From NCBI RefSeq assembly GCF_031846565.1, contig NZ_JAVRHL010000006.1, forward strand, positions 39,217 through 103,216: a DNA stretch of 64,000 nt, in the 5' to 3' direction. Shown piece after piece: positions 15,966 to 24,282 of this stretch. This stretch comes from Tropicimonas_B omnivorans (GTDB lineage Bacteria > Pseudomonadota > Alphaproteobacteria > Rhodobacterales > Rhodobacteraceae). Numbering within the stretch: the stretch's first letter is position 1; each line of letters opens with the position of its first letter. The translations under genes were made by a program, and so were the position numbers. The notes beneath the pieces were generated by a model, which had not been told where the DNA came from, searched no databases, and saw nothing but the letters and a program-made list of their open reading frames with translations.

Positions 15966-16831
15966 CAGATGGAACCGTCTTCGAAGGCGGCGATCCGCGG
16001 CGCGGCGCCCCAGTGACAGAAGCCCTTCGGCGCGAAATGGAACTGCCGGTCACGCCAGAGCGGCTCGTCGTGGATCTCCCGCACGCCGGTGGAATATTCG
16101 AAGGTCATGCCCTCGGGGCCGGTGAAGTAGAGAAACTCGGCCGAAGAGGTCGGATGGCGGCCCGGGCCGAACGTGACGTTGACCTGGTTGTCCTGCACGA
16201 AGTTGAAGCTGCGCTGGATGTCGTCGGTGCCGCCGACCTGATGATTGATGTGCTGGATCCCCGCCTTGTGGAAGGGGAAGAGCGCGATGGAATGGTGGAT
16301 CGTCCCCAGACGCATCAGGGGCGCGTCGCCAATTCGGTCGCTGACTCTCGCGTTGCAGACCGTGGTCCAGAAGAGTTCGTCCCGCTCGGCATCGGTGGTG
16401 CAGAGGCCGACATGGCTGAAGCCGGTGATGCCCGCATCGCGCGTGCCGTGGTACCGCTGTCCCGTGGCTTCGGGACGGACGACGAACTCGATCGTGTTGC
16501 CCGTGGGATCGTTGAACCGGATGAACTCGCGCACGAAGCGCTGCTCGCATTCGGCGCGGCTTCCGTAATGGACCCGGTGCCCGAGCGCCTCCAGCGCGGC
16601 GCCGGCCGCATGGAGATCCTCTTTCCGTCCAAGTTCGAACGCGGTGGCCTGATCCTCGGGATCGCCCTCGAAATAGCAGAGCGTGTGGGCCCGGGAATCG
16701 GACTTGAAGTAAACCGCTCCGCGGCGCCGGTCCGACACTTCGAGGCCCAGGATATTGGTGGCATACCATTCCGCGCCGGCAAGGTCGGTGGTGCCGAGGC
16801 GGCAATAGACGACGTCGTTCAGCTCGATCAT
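15965..16831 (-). CDS. Type I extradiol ring-cleavage dioxygenase
   Basis: The 288-residue protein has two VOC modules. The C-terminal module keeps the 2-His-1-carboxylate iron site: His140 in GFSHVGL, His197 in IQHINHQVG, and Glu245 in MTFEYSTG. Family members open catecholic rings next to the hydroxyls (meta cleavage) with Fe(II) and oxygen. A His pair (GTIHHSIALF, 179-180) matches the substrate-binding region. It begins in an ATGA overlap with the paralogous upstream gene, so both are coupled. The neighbouring HCOMODA-type decarboxylase suggests a carboxylated catechol substrate; this is inference. Confidence 0.88.
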   Translation of the reverse strand: MIELNDVVYCRLGTTDLAGAEWYATNILGLEVSDRRRGAVYFKSDSRAHTLCYFEGDPEDQATAFELGRKEDLHAAGAALEALGHRVHYGSRAECEQRFVREFIRFNDPTGNTIEFVVRPEATGQRYHGTRDAGITGFSHVGLCTTDAERDELFWTTVCNARVSDRIGDAPLMRLGTIHHSIALFPFHKAGIQHINHQVGGTDDIQRSFNFVQDNQVNVTFGPGRHPTSSAEFLYFTGPEGMTFEYSTGVREIHDEPLWRDRQFHFAPKGFCHWGAAPRIAAFEDGSI

Positions 16832-17691
16832 GTCCGTTCTCCCAGGAATTCCGCCTGATCGGTGGGGGATCCCCAGGCGCAGTGGCTGGCGGCGGCATCC
16901 GCGAACTGACGCGGCCCCCGCTCGGCGAGCTCCGGGCCTTCCTCCATCTCGCAGACATAGCTCATCAGAAGACCGAACGGCGCGCGGGTCGTGACGAACA
17001 TCGCTCCCGAGGTCGGTTGCCGCCCGGGACCGGCAACGATCGGCGCCTGCCGCGCCTTGAGGGCGTACCATCCGCCCATGACGAAATTCTTGTCCTCCAC
17101 GGCCCAGGTCGCACCGAGAAGACCGTCCTTCGAGGAGGGGTAGAGGGCGATGCGGTGATGCGCATCGTCGAGCGCAAGGAAGACGGCGTCGCCCGCCCAA
17201 TCCGCGATGCGGAGCCCAAGGGCGCCGGTCCAGAAGCGCTCGTTCGCCGCGATATCGGCGCAGGCCATGGACACGGACTGAAAGCTGCAGATGCCCGCAT
17301 CCCGGGGGCCGTGGTAGCGCCAGCCCGAGGTCATCGGCCGCCAGACGATCTCCACCGCGACCCCGTTTGGCGCGGAGGCGGCGATCCCGGCCTTCACCTG
17401 CCGCGCGACCGCCTGATCCTTGTCCAGGTCCGATACCGCGATGCCCTCGCCCTCGAGGCGCGCCCGCACGTCCTCGAGCGCGGCGAGGCTCCCGACGGTC
17501 AGCGCGACGGCCTCACCGTCTCCGGCGGAGGAGCAGCACAGCGCATAGTTCCTCTCGTCCGAGCGGAACATGGCGCGCGCGCCGTCCCTGTCAGCGGGCT
17601 GGAGGCCGAAGACATCGGCGGAGAAGTGCGTCGCCGCATCCAGATCCTCCACCTCGACGCGGACGTACCGCAGATCGCGAAACTCGGTCAT
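16828..17691 (-). CDS. Extradiol dioxygenase paralogue lacking the iron ligands
   Basis: This 287-residue two-VOC-module protein aligns through its length with the downstream dioxygenase (shared RYHG-RDAGI, HH-IALYP, GPGRQPTSG). All three iron ligands are replaced: the first His by Ser139 (SFQSVSM), the second by Trp/Thr (LLGATWAVED) and the Glu by Ser (LLMSYVCEM). The putative substrate His pair (DDAHHRIAL) is kept. It is therefore probably non-catalytic and may pair with the active enzyme or bind a pathway ligand. GGAAGG upstream supports the ATG at 17691. Confidence 0.82.
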   Translation of the reverse strand: MTEFRDLRYVRVEVEDLDAATHFSADVFGLQPADRDGARAMFRSDERNYALCCSSAGDGEAVALTVGSLAALEDVRARLEGEGIAVSDLDKDQAVARQVKAGIAASAPNGVAVEIVWRPMTSGWRYHGPRDAGICSFQSVSMACADIAANERFWTGALGLRIADWAGDAVFLALDDAHHRIALYPSSKDGLLGATWAVEDKNFVMGGWYALKARQAPIVAGPGRQPTSGAMFVTTRAPFGLLMSYVCEMEEGPELAERGPRQFADAAASHCAWGSPTDQAEFLGERT

Positions 17692-17758
17692 ATGGTTCAA
17701 TCCTTCCGGGTGATCCGCCGGAGCGGCCGGTCGGCCACCCCGCAGTCTCGAGCGTCGC

Positions 17759-18727
17759 TCAGAGGCCGCTTGCTTCGGCTTCGAGCTCTTCGAGCATGGG
17801 CGCCTTCTCGCGCCACTCGGCGTACCAGTCGTCGATCGCGCTGCCGAACCAGGCACGGTCGGCCTCGAGGACCGGCACGTCCGTTCCCTCCAGCTTCTCG
17901 CGGTATTCCGCATCGATCTCGGCATAGGCGCCGACCATCTCGTCCACCCGCTGACCGAAGACCTCCTCGATCACCGCGCGGTCCTCCTCGGAAATAGACT
18001 GGAAGCTCCGCCCCGAGGCCACGGCGGCCATCGGGAACATCATGTGGTCGGAGATGATGATCTGCCCGGCATGATCGTAGTACTTGGTGTTCCAGGTGCC
18101 CTCGACATCGATCTGCATGCCGTCCACCTGGCCGTTGGCGAAGGCATCGTAGAGCGCCGGCAGCGGCATCGGCGTGGGCGCGGCGCCGAGGGTTTCCCAG
18201 AAGGCCAGTTCGGGGGCGAAGGGGATCGTGCGGATCTTCAGGCCGGCGAGATCCTCGACGCTGTCCACGGGATCCGCCGTCACGATCATCCGCATCCCGG
18301 CCATGCCCCAGCCGAGCCCGACGAGGCCGAACTCGGCCATTCCGTCCAAGAGCTGACCGGCGACGTCACCCTTAAGGATCTCGCGCGCCCCGGCCACGTC
18401 GTCCACGAGGTACGGCGCGAGGAAGATGCCGTAATCGGGATTGCGGTTCGCGAACTCACCAAGCGTCAGGAAGGCGAAATCCACTGCGCCGGTCTGGAGC
18501 TGCTGGAGCATCTGGGATTCGCTGCCGAGCTGCCCCGAGGGGAAGATCAGGATCTCGACACGCCCGTCGGTGCGCTCTGCAATCTCGTCCGACGCGGCCT
18601 CGGCAACCTGCGTCCACTGGTGGGACGGCGGGGTGATGAGGCCCATCCGGTACTCCTCGGCGCCGGCGGTCTGGGCAGCGAGGGCGCTGGCGGTCATGGC
18701 CAGCAGGGCTGTCGTCTTCCGTGTCAT
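17759..18727 (-). CDS. dctP: TRAP transporter substrate-binding protein
   Basis: The 322-residue periplasmic protein starts with a signal peptide (MTRKTTALLAMTASALAAQTAGA, probable cleavage after AGA). It has the DctP pattern: PSHQWTQVAEAASDEIAERTDGRVEI, PSGQLGSESQMLQQLQTGAVDFAF, and the conserved Arg region LAGLKIRTIPFAPELAFWETLGAAPTP. It captures an organic or aromatic acid for DctQM. Unusually, it is not beside dctQM but heads the catabolic operon, about 2.3 kb away, under its own operator pair. It is the first gene of dctP-VOC-VOC-decarboxylase-ALDH-hydratase-aldolase. Confidence 0.93.
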   Translation of the reverse strand: MTRKTTALLAMTASALAAQTAGAEEYRMGLITPPSHQWTQVAEAASDEIAERTDGRVEILIFPSGQLGSESQMLQQLQTGAVDFAFLTLGEFANRNPDYGIFLAPYLVDDVAGAREILKGDVAGQLLDGMAEFGLVGLGWGMAGMRMIVTADPVDSVEDLAGLKIRTIPFAPELAFWETLGAAPTPMPLPALYDAFANGQVDGMQIDVEGTWNTKYYDHAGQIIISDHMMFPMAAVASGRSFQSISEEDRAVIEEVFGQRVDEMVGAYAEIDAEYREKLEGTDVPVLEADRAWFGSAIDDWYAEWREKAPMLEELEAEASGL

Positions 18728-18783
18728 CTTCGGCTCTCCTCCCGAAACGTGGAACGGACGCTCCCCGCGCCCTGTACTCAGTA

Positions 18784-18825
18784 AATATCGATATTATTTG
18801 CGATGCAACCTGCAATATCGATATT
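18784..18825 (-). promoter_or_regulatory. Paired operator boxes of the dctP operon
   Basis: The perfect palindrome AATATCGATATT occurs twice, at 18784-18795 and 18814-18825, with centres 30 bp apart. TTGCAT lies between the boxes (- strand, 18808-18803), with TTTACT 17 bases further on overlapping the proximal box edge, so the boxes frame a likely promoter. The same arrangement precedes dctQ. The likely ligand is the GntR protein encoded at 21771. Confidence 0.75.
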
Positions 18826-19764
18826 TCAGTCAGACGTGTCTACCTCCGGCGCATCCCCCGGGAGCACTGCCACGGCCTTCATGAGACGAGGCAGATCCCG
18901 ATCGCGGGCCGCGGCGATCTCGGTGACGGGCCGTGGATCGGCGGCGCGCATCCCAGCATCGAGGACGCGCGCGACCTTCTCGTCGAGAGACGGCGTGCCC
19001 AGATCCCCCCACAGGCGCTCGAAGGCGGGTCCGAGCGTCCGGCAGAAGCCGGCCATTCCATTGGCCTCGTCGGCGAGGTGAAAGACGGCGGACGGGCCCA
19101 TCAGGCACCAGCGCGGGGCGAGCCCGATCTGGACCGCGCGCTCCACGTCCTCGACGGACGCCACCCCTTCGGCCACGAGATGCACCGCCTCCCGCCAGAG
19201 CGCGGCCTGCAGGCGGTTCACCAGATGGCCCGGCACCGGGCGCTTCAGTTGCAGGACCGTCTTTCCCATGGATGTGTAGAGCGCCACGGCCTTCGCCGCG
19301 GCAGCCTCGGACGTGCGGGGTCCGGTCGCGATTTCCACGGTCGGCATCAGGTAGGGCGGGTTGCAGGGATGTGCGATCAGCAGCCGGTCCGGGTGCGCCA
19401 AGGGCGCCGCGATCTCCTCTGCCGTGAGCCCCGATGACGAACTCGCCACGACCGCATTCGGGGAAAGGAAGGGCTCGAGTGCGATCAGCGCGCGATGTTT
19501 CAGCGCCAGATCCTCGGGCAGCGCCTCCTGCACCAGGTGGACAGGCCCGACCTCTTCCGCTTGGCCGACCACGCGCGGGGCTGCGTCCGCCACCGGGCGG
19601 CCAAGCGCGGCGAGCACCGGGCGCGCCTCGTCCCATACCCGGGCGCACCGCTCCGCGGCATCCGGTGCAGGATCAAGCACCACGGTCTCGTGCCCTGCGC
19701 CGGCGAAGGCGGCCGCCCATCCGGCCCCGATGAGACCGCCCCCGAGGACGAGAACGCGGCTCAT
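18826..19764 (-). CDS. 3-hydroxyacyl-CoA dehydrogenase-family NAD-dependent dehydrogenase
   Basis: The 312-residue protein opens with the Rossmann motif VLVLGGGLIGAGWAAAFAGAGHETVVLD. It then shows ASSSSGLTAEEIAAPL and HPCNPPYLMPTVEI, where relatives have the catalytic His-Asn pair, and PGHLVNRLQAALWREAVHLVAEG. Single-copy members of this type include lambda-crystallin/L-gulonate 3-dehydrogenase and carnitine dehydrogenase, so the substrate may be a free hydroxy acid rather than a CoA ester. It overlaps dctM by 4 bases and belongs to the dctQM unit. The stop lies directly against the dctP operator pair. It may oxidise an imported side chain before ring cleavage, which is speculative. Confidence 0.85.
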   Translation of the reverse strand: MSRVLVLGGGLIGAGWAAAFAGAGHETVVLDPAPDAAERCARVWDEARPVLAALGRPVADAAPRVVGQAEEVGPVHLVQEALPEDLALKHRALIALEPFLSPNAVVASSSSGLTAEEIAAPLAHPDRLLIAHPCNPPYLMPTVEIATGPRTSEAAAAKAVALYTSMGKTVLQLKRPVPGHLVNRLQAALWREAVHLVAEGVASVEDVERAVQIGLAPRWCLMGPSAVFHLADEANGMAGFCRTLGPAFERLWGDLGTPSLDEKVARVLDAGMRAADPRPVTEIAAARDRDLPRLMKAVAVLPGDAPEVDTSD

Positions 19765-21032
19765 CCCATCGCCTCCACCAGCCCGAGGCTGAGCACGGGG
19801 AACAGGATCAGCGCCACGATTACCAGCAAGACGGCAAGGAAGAACGGCAGGATCAGACGCGCCAGCCGCTCCGCGCGCACCTCCCCCATCAGGGCAGCCG
19901 TGAAGAGACCCGTTCCGACAGGCGGCGTCAGCAGGCCGGCGGTCAGGTTCAGGCAAACGATGACGCCGAACTGGAAGACGTCGATCCCGTAGACCTGTGT
20001 CGCGACCGGCAGGAAGACGGGAACGATCAGGATGATGGCCGGGATCGGGTCCGTGACCATGCCAAGGAAGATCAGGAGCAGGTTCAGCAGGAGCAGGAAG
20101 ACGATCGGAGAGGAGGTCATGGCCTGCAGCGCCGCGGCAACCTGCGCCGGCACGTTCTCGAACGTGATGACCCAGGAAAAGACCTGCGCCGCCGCGATCA
20201 GGAAGAGGACCAGAGCGCTCGAAGCCGCTGAGCGGGTGAAGGCGGGCCAGATGTCGGACAGCTTCAGTTCGCGGTAGATGCCAAGCCCGATGGCCGCCGC
20301 CATGAGCGACGCGATTGCCGCCGCCTCCGTCGGTGTCGCGATCCCGCCGAGGATCGTGCCGATGATGACGGCGGGGATCAGCGCCGCGGGCAGGGCGTCG
20401 ACGGCCGAGCGCAGGCGGGCCCTGAACGGCATCGGCTCGGTGCGGGGAAAGCCGTGACGTCGCCCAAGCCAGGCGATCACGCCGATGAACGCGGCGAAGA
20501 GGAAGAGCCCCGGCACGATCCCGGCGATAAACAGATCGCCGATGGGAATCTGCGCGATGACCCCGAAGATGATGAACATCATGGACGGCGGAATGATGGG
20601 CGCGAGCATCCCGCCGGCCGCCGTGATGGCAACGGAGACGTCCCGCGGGTAGCCGGCCTTTTCCATCTCGGGAACGGCGAGGCGGGACATGATCGTGATC
20701 TGCGCGACGGTCGACCCCAGGATCGACGCCATCAGCATGTTCGCCATCAGGTTCACGTAGGCAAGCCCGCCCTTGACCGGCCCGAGGAGCGCGAGCGCGA
20801 GCGCCATCAGACGTCGTCCGATCCCCCCTGAATTCATGAACTCCCCAAGCAGGATGAAGAGTGGGAGGGCGAGGAGGCCATAGTTCTCCAGCCCCCCGAA
20901 GAGCTGCTGCGGATAGCTCTGGAGTAGGACGAAATTGCCGCCGAGCGCGATGATGACGAGCGCGAGCAACAGCAGCGCGAAGGCGATGGGGACGCCGATC
21001 GCAAGCAGCAGGAGGAAGGAGCCGCCGGCCAT
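19761..21032 (-). CDS. dctM: TRAP transporter large permease subunit
   Basis: The 423-residue integral membrane protein has about 12 hydrophobic segments. Family signatures are FILLGEFMNSGGIGRRL, VNLMANMLMASILGSTVAQITIM, AITAAGGMLAPIIPPSMMFIIFG and GIATPTEAAAIASLMAAAIGLG. It forms the sodium-driven translocation path. Length and topology are standard. The ATG at 21032 overlaps the dctQ stop by one base, and its stop overlaps the dehydrogenase gene start, so the three genes form one transcription unit. Confidence 0.95.
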   Translation of the reverse strand: MAGGSFLLLLAIGVPIAFALLLLALVIIALGGNFVLLQSYPQQLFGGLENYGLLALPLFILLGEFMNSGGIGRRLMALALALLGPVKGGLAYVNLMANMLMASILGSTVAQITIMSRLAVPEMEKAGYPRDVSVAITAAGGMLAPIIPPSMMFIIFGVIAQIPIGDLFIAGIVPGLFLFAAFIGVIAWLGRRHGFPRTEPMPFRARLRSAVDALPAALIPAVIIGTILGGIATPTEAAAIASLMAAAIGLGIYRELKLSDIWPAFTRSAASSALVLFLIAAAQVFSWVITFENVPAQVAAALQAMTSSPIVFLLLLNLLLIFLGMVTDPIPAIILIVPVFLPVATQVYGIDVFQFGVIVCLNLTAGLLTPPVGTGLFTAALMGEVRAERLARLILPFFLAVLLVIVALILFPVLSLGLVEAMG

Positions 21033-21613
21033 CACAGCGGTGTCTCCCCTGTCCGCCCGAACCGCGCCAGGATATGGAGCGCCCCGGTGATGCAGAAGAC
21101 CGGCAGGATGAACCAGAACCAGACCTTGCGGATGCCGAGCGTCGTGGTCGGCTCTTGGTAGAGGAAGTTGAAGGTTTCGAGGGAAAAGGACTGGATCGAT
21201 TCGGCGCGCATCAGGCCCAGCGGATCGAACCAACGCCACAGCATGAGGCCGAGCACCACGAAGAAGCCGAGGAGCAGAAGATCGACGGCGAGGGCGTAGA
21301 GACGGCGGGTGCGCTCCGAGAATGTGTCGACCATCAGCGTCACGGCAATATGCTGACGCTTCTCAAGGCCGACCGACGCGCCGAGGAAGGCTCCGACGAT
21401 CATGAGGTAGACGGCCAGCTCGTCCGTCCAGATCAGCGGCGCGCCAAGGGCACGTGAGATGACGTTGCAGAGAAGAAGGCAGAAGACGCCCAGGATCGCA
21501 GCCCCGGCCAGCCACGCCTCGAGGCGCGCCACCGCGGCGCTGATGCGCGCCATGAGGCCCGGCGCACGCTCATGCGCCACCGCATCTGCACTCTCCACAT
21601 CGGCGTTAGACAT
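21032..21613 (-). CDS. dctQ: TRAP transporter small permease subunit
   Basis: The 193-residue membrane protein has four hydrophobic segments (AGAAILGVFCLLLCNVISRAL; LAVYLMIVGAFLGASVGLEK; VDLLLLGFFVVLGLMLWRW; WFWFILPVFCITGALHILARF). The EKRQHIAV loop is the hallmark of DctQ proteins. It partners DctM. I chose the ATG at 21613 (MSNADVES), preceded by GGGGGGAA, over a TTG 51 bases upstream that falls in the operator region. It is the first gene of the dctQ-dctM-dehydrogenase unit. Confidence 0.92.
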   Translation of the reverse strand: MSNADVESADAVAHERAPGLMARISAAVARLEAWLAGAAILGVFCLLLCNVISRALGAPLIWTDELAVYLMIVGAFLGASVGLEKRQHIAVTLMVDTFSERTRRLYALAVDLLLLGFFVVLGLMLWRWFDPLGLMRAESIQSFSLETFNFLYQEPTTTLGIRKVWFWFILPVFCITGALHILARFGRTGETPL

Positions 21614-21666
21614 CGCACCGTTCCCCCCGCGTCTCGCCCGGCTCCTCCGCCAGACGTGCCACAAGG

Positions 21667-21708
21667 AATATCGATATTAATCGTGGGTCAACTTAAAAAA
21701 TCGAGATT
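21667..21708 (-). promoter_or_regulatory. Paired operator boxes upstream of dctQ, in the dctQ/gntR divergent region
   Basis: AATATCGATATT lies at 21667-21678 and a two-mismatch copy, AAAATCGAGATT, at 21697-21708. Their centres are 30 bp apart, exactly as before dctP. TTGACC on the - strand (21691-21686) lies between the boxes at the same distance from the distal box as in the dctP region. The site also lies about 60-100 bases before the divergent gntR start, so autoregulation is likely. Confidence 0.75.
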
Positions 21709-21770
21709 ATTGCCTGGGGTTCTTCCCCGGGTTATGCAGGGGTAAACAGGGAAGCCGAACGAGGACCAGC

Positions 21771-22442
21771 ATGAGCGCGCCCCAGGCCGAGCCACCCGAG
21801 AAGACCAATGCCGAGCGGGCCTACCGGCGGATCCGGGACGACATCGTCGCCGGTGCCCTGTCGCCGTCGGAGAAGATGAAGATCGAGATGCTGCGCGGCC
21901 GCTACGGCTTCGGCGCCGCTCCGCTCCGCGAGGCGCTGGCCCGCCTCTCGGGCGATCACCTTGTGGAATTGCAGGGCCAGCGGGGGTTCATCGTGGCGCC
22001 GATCTCGGCGAAGGATGCCGAGGAGATCGGCGATCTGCGCAAACTTCTCGAGGTCGAGGCTCTTCGCCAGTCGATCCCGGCGGGGGACGTGGCGTGGGAA
22101 GAGCGTTTGATCACCACCTATCACCGGCTCGAGCGCCTCGAACGGGACAGGACACCGAGCGAGGCCGATCTCTACCAGTGGGAGATCCGGAACACCGAAT
22201 TTCATGACGCCACCGTCGCCGCCTGCACGTCGGGGTGGCTCCTCAGGATGCGACAGCACATGTACCGCCAGCATGAACGCTACCGCCGGTTCTCCCGCAA
22301 GAGCACCGCGCGCAAGAGGGACATCCATGACGAGCACCGCGCCCTGTTCGACGCGGCGATAGAGCGGGACGTGGACGAGGCGATCCGGATCATCTCGTCC
22401 CATGTGCAAAGAACGACGGATACCGTGATCGCTGGCATGTAG
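21771..22442 (+). CDS. GntR-family (FadR/FCD type) transcriptional regulator
   Basis: The 223-residue protein has an N-terminal winged helix (NAERAYRRIRDDIVAGALSPSEKM; APLREALARLSGDHLVELQGQRGFIVAP) and a C-terminal all-helical FCD ligand domain. The latter has metal-site-like residues in WEIRNTEFHDATVAAC and RDIHDEHRALFDAAIERDVDEAIRIISSHV. It is transcribed divergently from dctQM and probably senses a pathway intermediate. It is the obvious candidate to bind the AATATCGATATT boxes at both promoters. Confidence 0.93.
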   Translation: MSAPQAEPPEKTNAERAYRRIRDDIVAGALSPSEKMKIEMLRGRYGFGAAPLREALARLSGDHLVELQGQRGFIVAPISAKDAEEIGDLRKLLEVEALRQSIPAGDVAWEERLITTYHRLERLERDRTPSEADLYQWEIRNTEFHDATVAACTSGWLLRMRQHMYRQHERYRRFSRKSTARKRDIHDEHRALFDAAIERDVDEAIRIISSHVQRTTDTVIAGM

Positions 22443-22534
22443 GCGGACCCTCTCCGCGCCGTTCGCCCCCATGCGCGAACGCCTCGAGGAGGCCTGTCCG
22501 CCCGCGCGGGGTTACTTCACGAAGAGCTTCGCGT

Positions 22535-23623
22535 GGCTTTGTTGCGCAAAGGGCGTGAAGCTCGGACCTCCCCTTTCCCCGGACGCACTTATCCCACGGG
22601 CTCCGTGACAGGTATGCCGAGCGCGGTGTAGCCGTTGAGCACGGCGGCGCGGATCTGGAGTTCGGCGACTTGGCGATCGAAATCGCGTGCCATCAGGCTT
22701 TGGCCCAGCAGTTTCACGCAATGCACCTTTGTCTCGGCGCGGCTTCGGCGGTGGTATCCGCTCCACTTTCGCCAGATGGCGCGTCCAAGGTATTTCGATG
22801 CGCGCAGGGCCTCGTTCCGGGCGATGGCGCCTGCGGTCGAAGGCTTCCAGGGCCTGGCGTTCTTGCGCGGCGGGATGACGGCATGGGCGCCACGGTCGAA
22901 GATGGTGTCGTGGCACCTGCGCGTGTCGTAGGCGCCGTCGGCGGTGACCGACCCGATCTCTACGTCAGCAGGGATCTGGCTGAGCAGTTCGGGCAGCATG
23001 GGCGCGTCACCGACGTTGCTACCGGTGATCTCTATGGCTCGGATCTCCAGCGTCTGTTCATCGACGCCAATGTGGATCTTGCGCCATAGGCGGCGTTTCG
23101 TGCCGTCATGCGTGCGAGCGCGCCACTCGTCTTCGTCTTCGGCTTGATGCCGGTGCTGTCGATCAGCAGGTTCAGTGGTCCCTGCGAGCCGCGGTATGGA
23201 ATGGACACAGCCAAAGTCTTCTGGCGCCGGCTCAGCGCGCTGAAATCGGGCACCGCCCAGTCGAGGCCGACGAGACTTAGAAGGCTTTCAACAAACCCCG
23301 TCGTCTGCCGGAGCGCTATGCCGAAGCGGATTTTCATCGTCAGGCATGTTTGGATCGCGGCATCGCTATACTGTGGCTTCCTGCCTTGCTTGCCCGTCGG
23401 AGGGGGCACCCAGACCATGTCGGGATCAAACCAGATGGTCAGGGAGCCGCGCTGCTTCAGCGCGTGCGCCGGTGGGCTCGAACCAATGGCGCCTTCACCG
23501 GCTTACTGCAGTCCGGCCAGTCCTTGGTCTTGTAGCTCGGCGGGATGGGTCTGCTCATGCAGACCGGCTACCACGCTGGATTCTCGAGATGGATCCCTCA
23601 CCCCGCGTTTGCACAACAAAGCC
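22535..23623 (-). mobile_element. IS5-family element with decayed transposase
   Basis: The ends are GGCTTTGTTGCGCAAA at 22535 and, on the other strand, GGCTTTGTTGTGCAAA ending at 23623. At 1089 bp the size is normal for IS5. The transposase on the - strand is frameshifted. It has cut an IS3-type transposase, whose reading starts at 23624 directly after this element. No clear target duplication was seen. Confidence 0.8.
22589..23558 (-). pseudogene. IS5-family transposase, multiply frameshifted
   Basis: The start at 23558 gives MSRPIPPSYKTKDWPDC. About 45 bases of unrelated sequence and a frame change then precede LKQRGSLTIWFDPDM. The DDE core is visible in pieces: PLNLLIDSTGIK, a second frameshift just after it, then GSVTADGAYDTRRCHDTI with the second Asp, and YHRRSRAETKVHCVKLLGQ with the Glu. 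The C-terminus ends ITALGIPVTEPVG-like at 22589. At least two frameshifts make it inactive. Confidence 0.82.
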
Positions 23624-24020
23624 ACATCCGGACGCAGGAGGGCTTCGCCTACCTGGCGGTGGTCATCGATTTATTCTCACGCCGCGTGGTCGGATGGTCC
23701 ATGCAGTCGCGCCAGACGACCGACGTCGTGCTCCACGCCCAGCTCATGGCCACATGGCGGAGGAAGCCGAAGGCGAAGGTGCTGATCCACTCCGATCAGG
23801 GAAGCCAGTTCACCAGCATGGATTGGGCCGCTTTCCTGAAAGCCCACGACCTCGAGCATTCCATGAGCCGTCGAGGCAACTGCCACGATAACGCCTTGCT
23901 TGCGCTTCGGGTTGTAGAACATCTCGATGTAGTCGAACATGTCCCGCCGGGCTTCTTGGCGGGTGCGGTAGGTGCGACGCCTGATCCTCTCGCGCTTGAG
24001 CAGGTTGAAGAAGCTTTCGG
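23624..24020 (+). pseudogene. IS3-family transposase fragment with an internally inverted C-terminus
   Basis: The + strand from 23624 encodes the IS3 (IS150/IS51-type) integrase core: IRTQEGFAYLAVVIDLFSRR, then KVLIHSDQGSQFTS and HSMSRRGNCHDNA. The expected next part (ESFFNLLKRERIRRRTYRT, then FDYIEMFYNPKRK) is present but on the - strand, from about 24020 back to about 23900. The C-terminal block has therefore been inverted in place. The left side is cut by the IS5 element ending at 23623. The gene is dead; no left IS3 end remains. Confidence 0.78.
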
Positions 24021-24215
24021 CCTGCCTGTCGGCGCGCCAATCCGGCTCATCTCGGGGTCGAACCAAATCGTCAGCGAACCCCGGCGCTTGAGTGCTTCGT
24101 TACAAGCTGGCCAGTTCTTGGTCCTGTAGGTCGGAGGTGCGGGTCTGCTCATGCAGGGCAGCTACCACGCTGGATTCACGAGATAAATTCCACGTCCGCA
24201 TTTGCGCAACAAAGC
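24021..24215 (-). mobile_element. Terminal fragment of a second IS5-family copy
   Basis: The right terminus (TTTGCGCAACAAAGCC ending at 24215) and the first coding part are present: MSRPAPPTYRTKNWPACNEALKRRG, then SLTIWFDPEM to about APTGRP. The fragment then stops abruptly at the inverted IS3 block near 24020. It is in the same orientation as the copy at 22535-23623. Confidence 0.75.
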
Positions 24216-24282
24216 CTCCCATCGTGCAAAGCGGAGCAAAGCGGCACAAGAAATCTACCTCAAAACATGGAAGGCCCAAAAT

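Noticed and set aside
22944..23785. Open frames on the + strand over the IS5 copy at 22.5-23.6 kb
   Set aside because: They are antisense readings of the frameshifted transposase.
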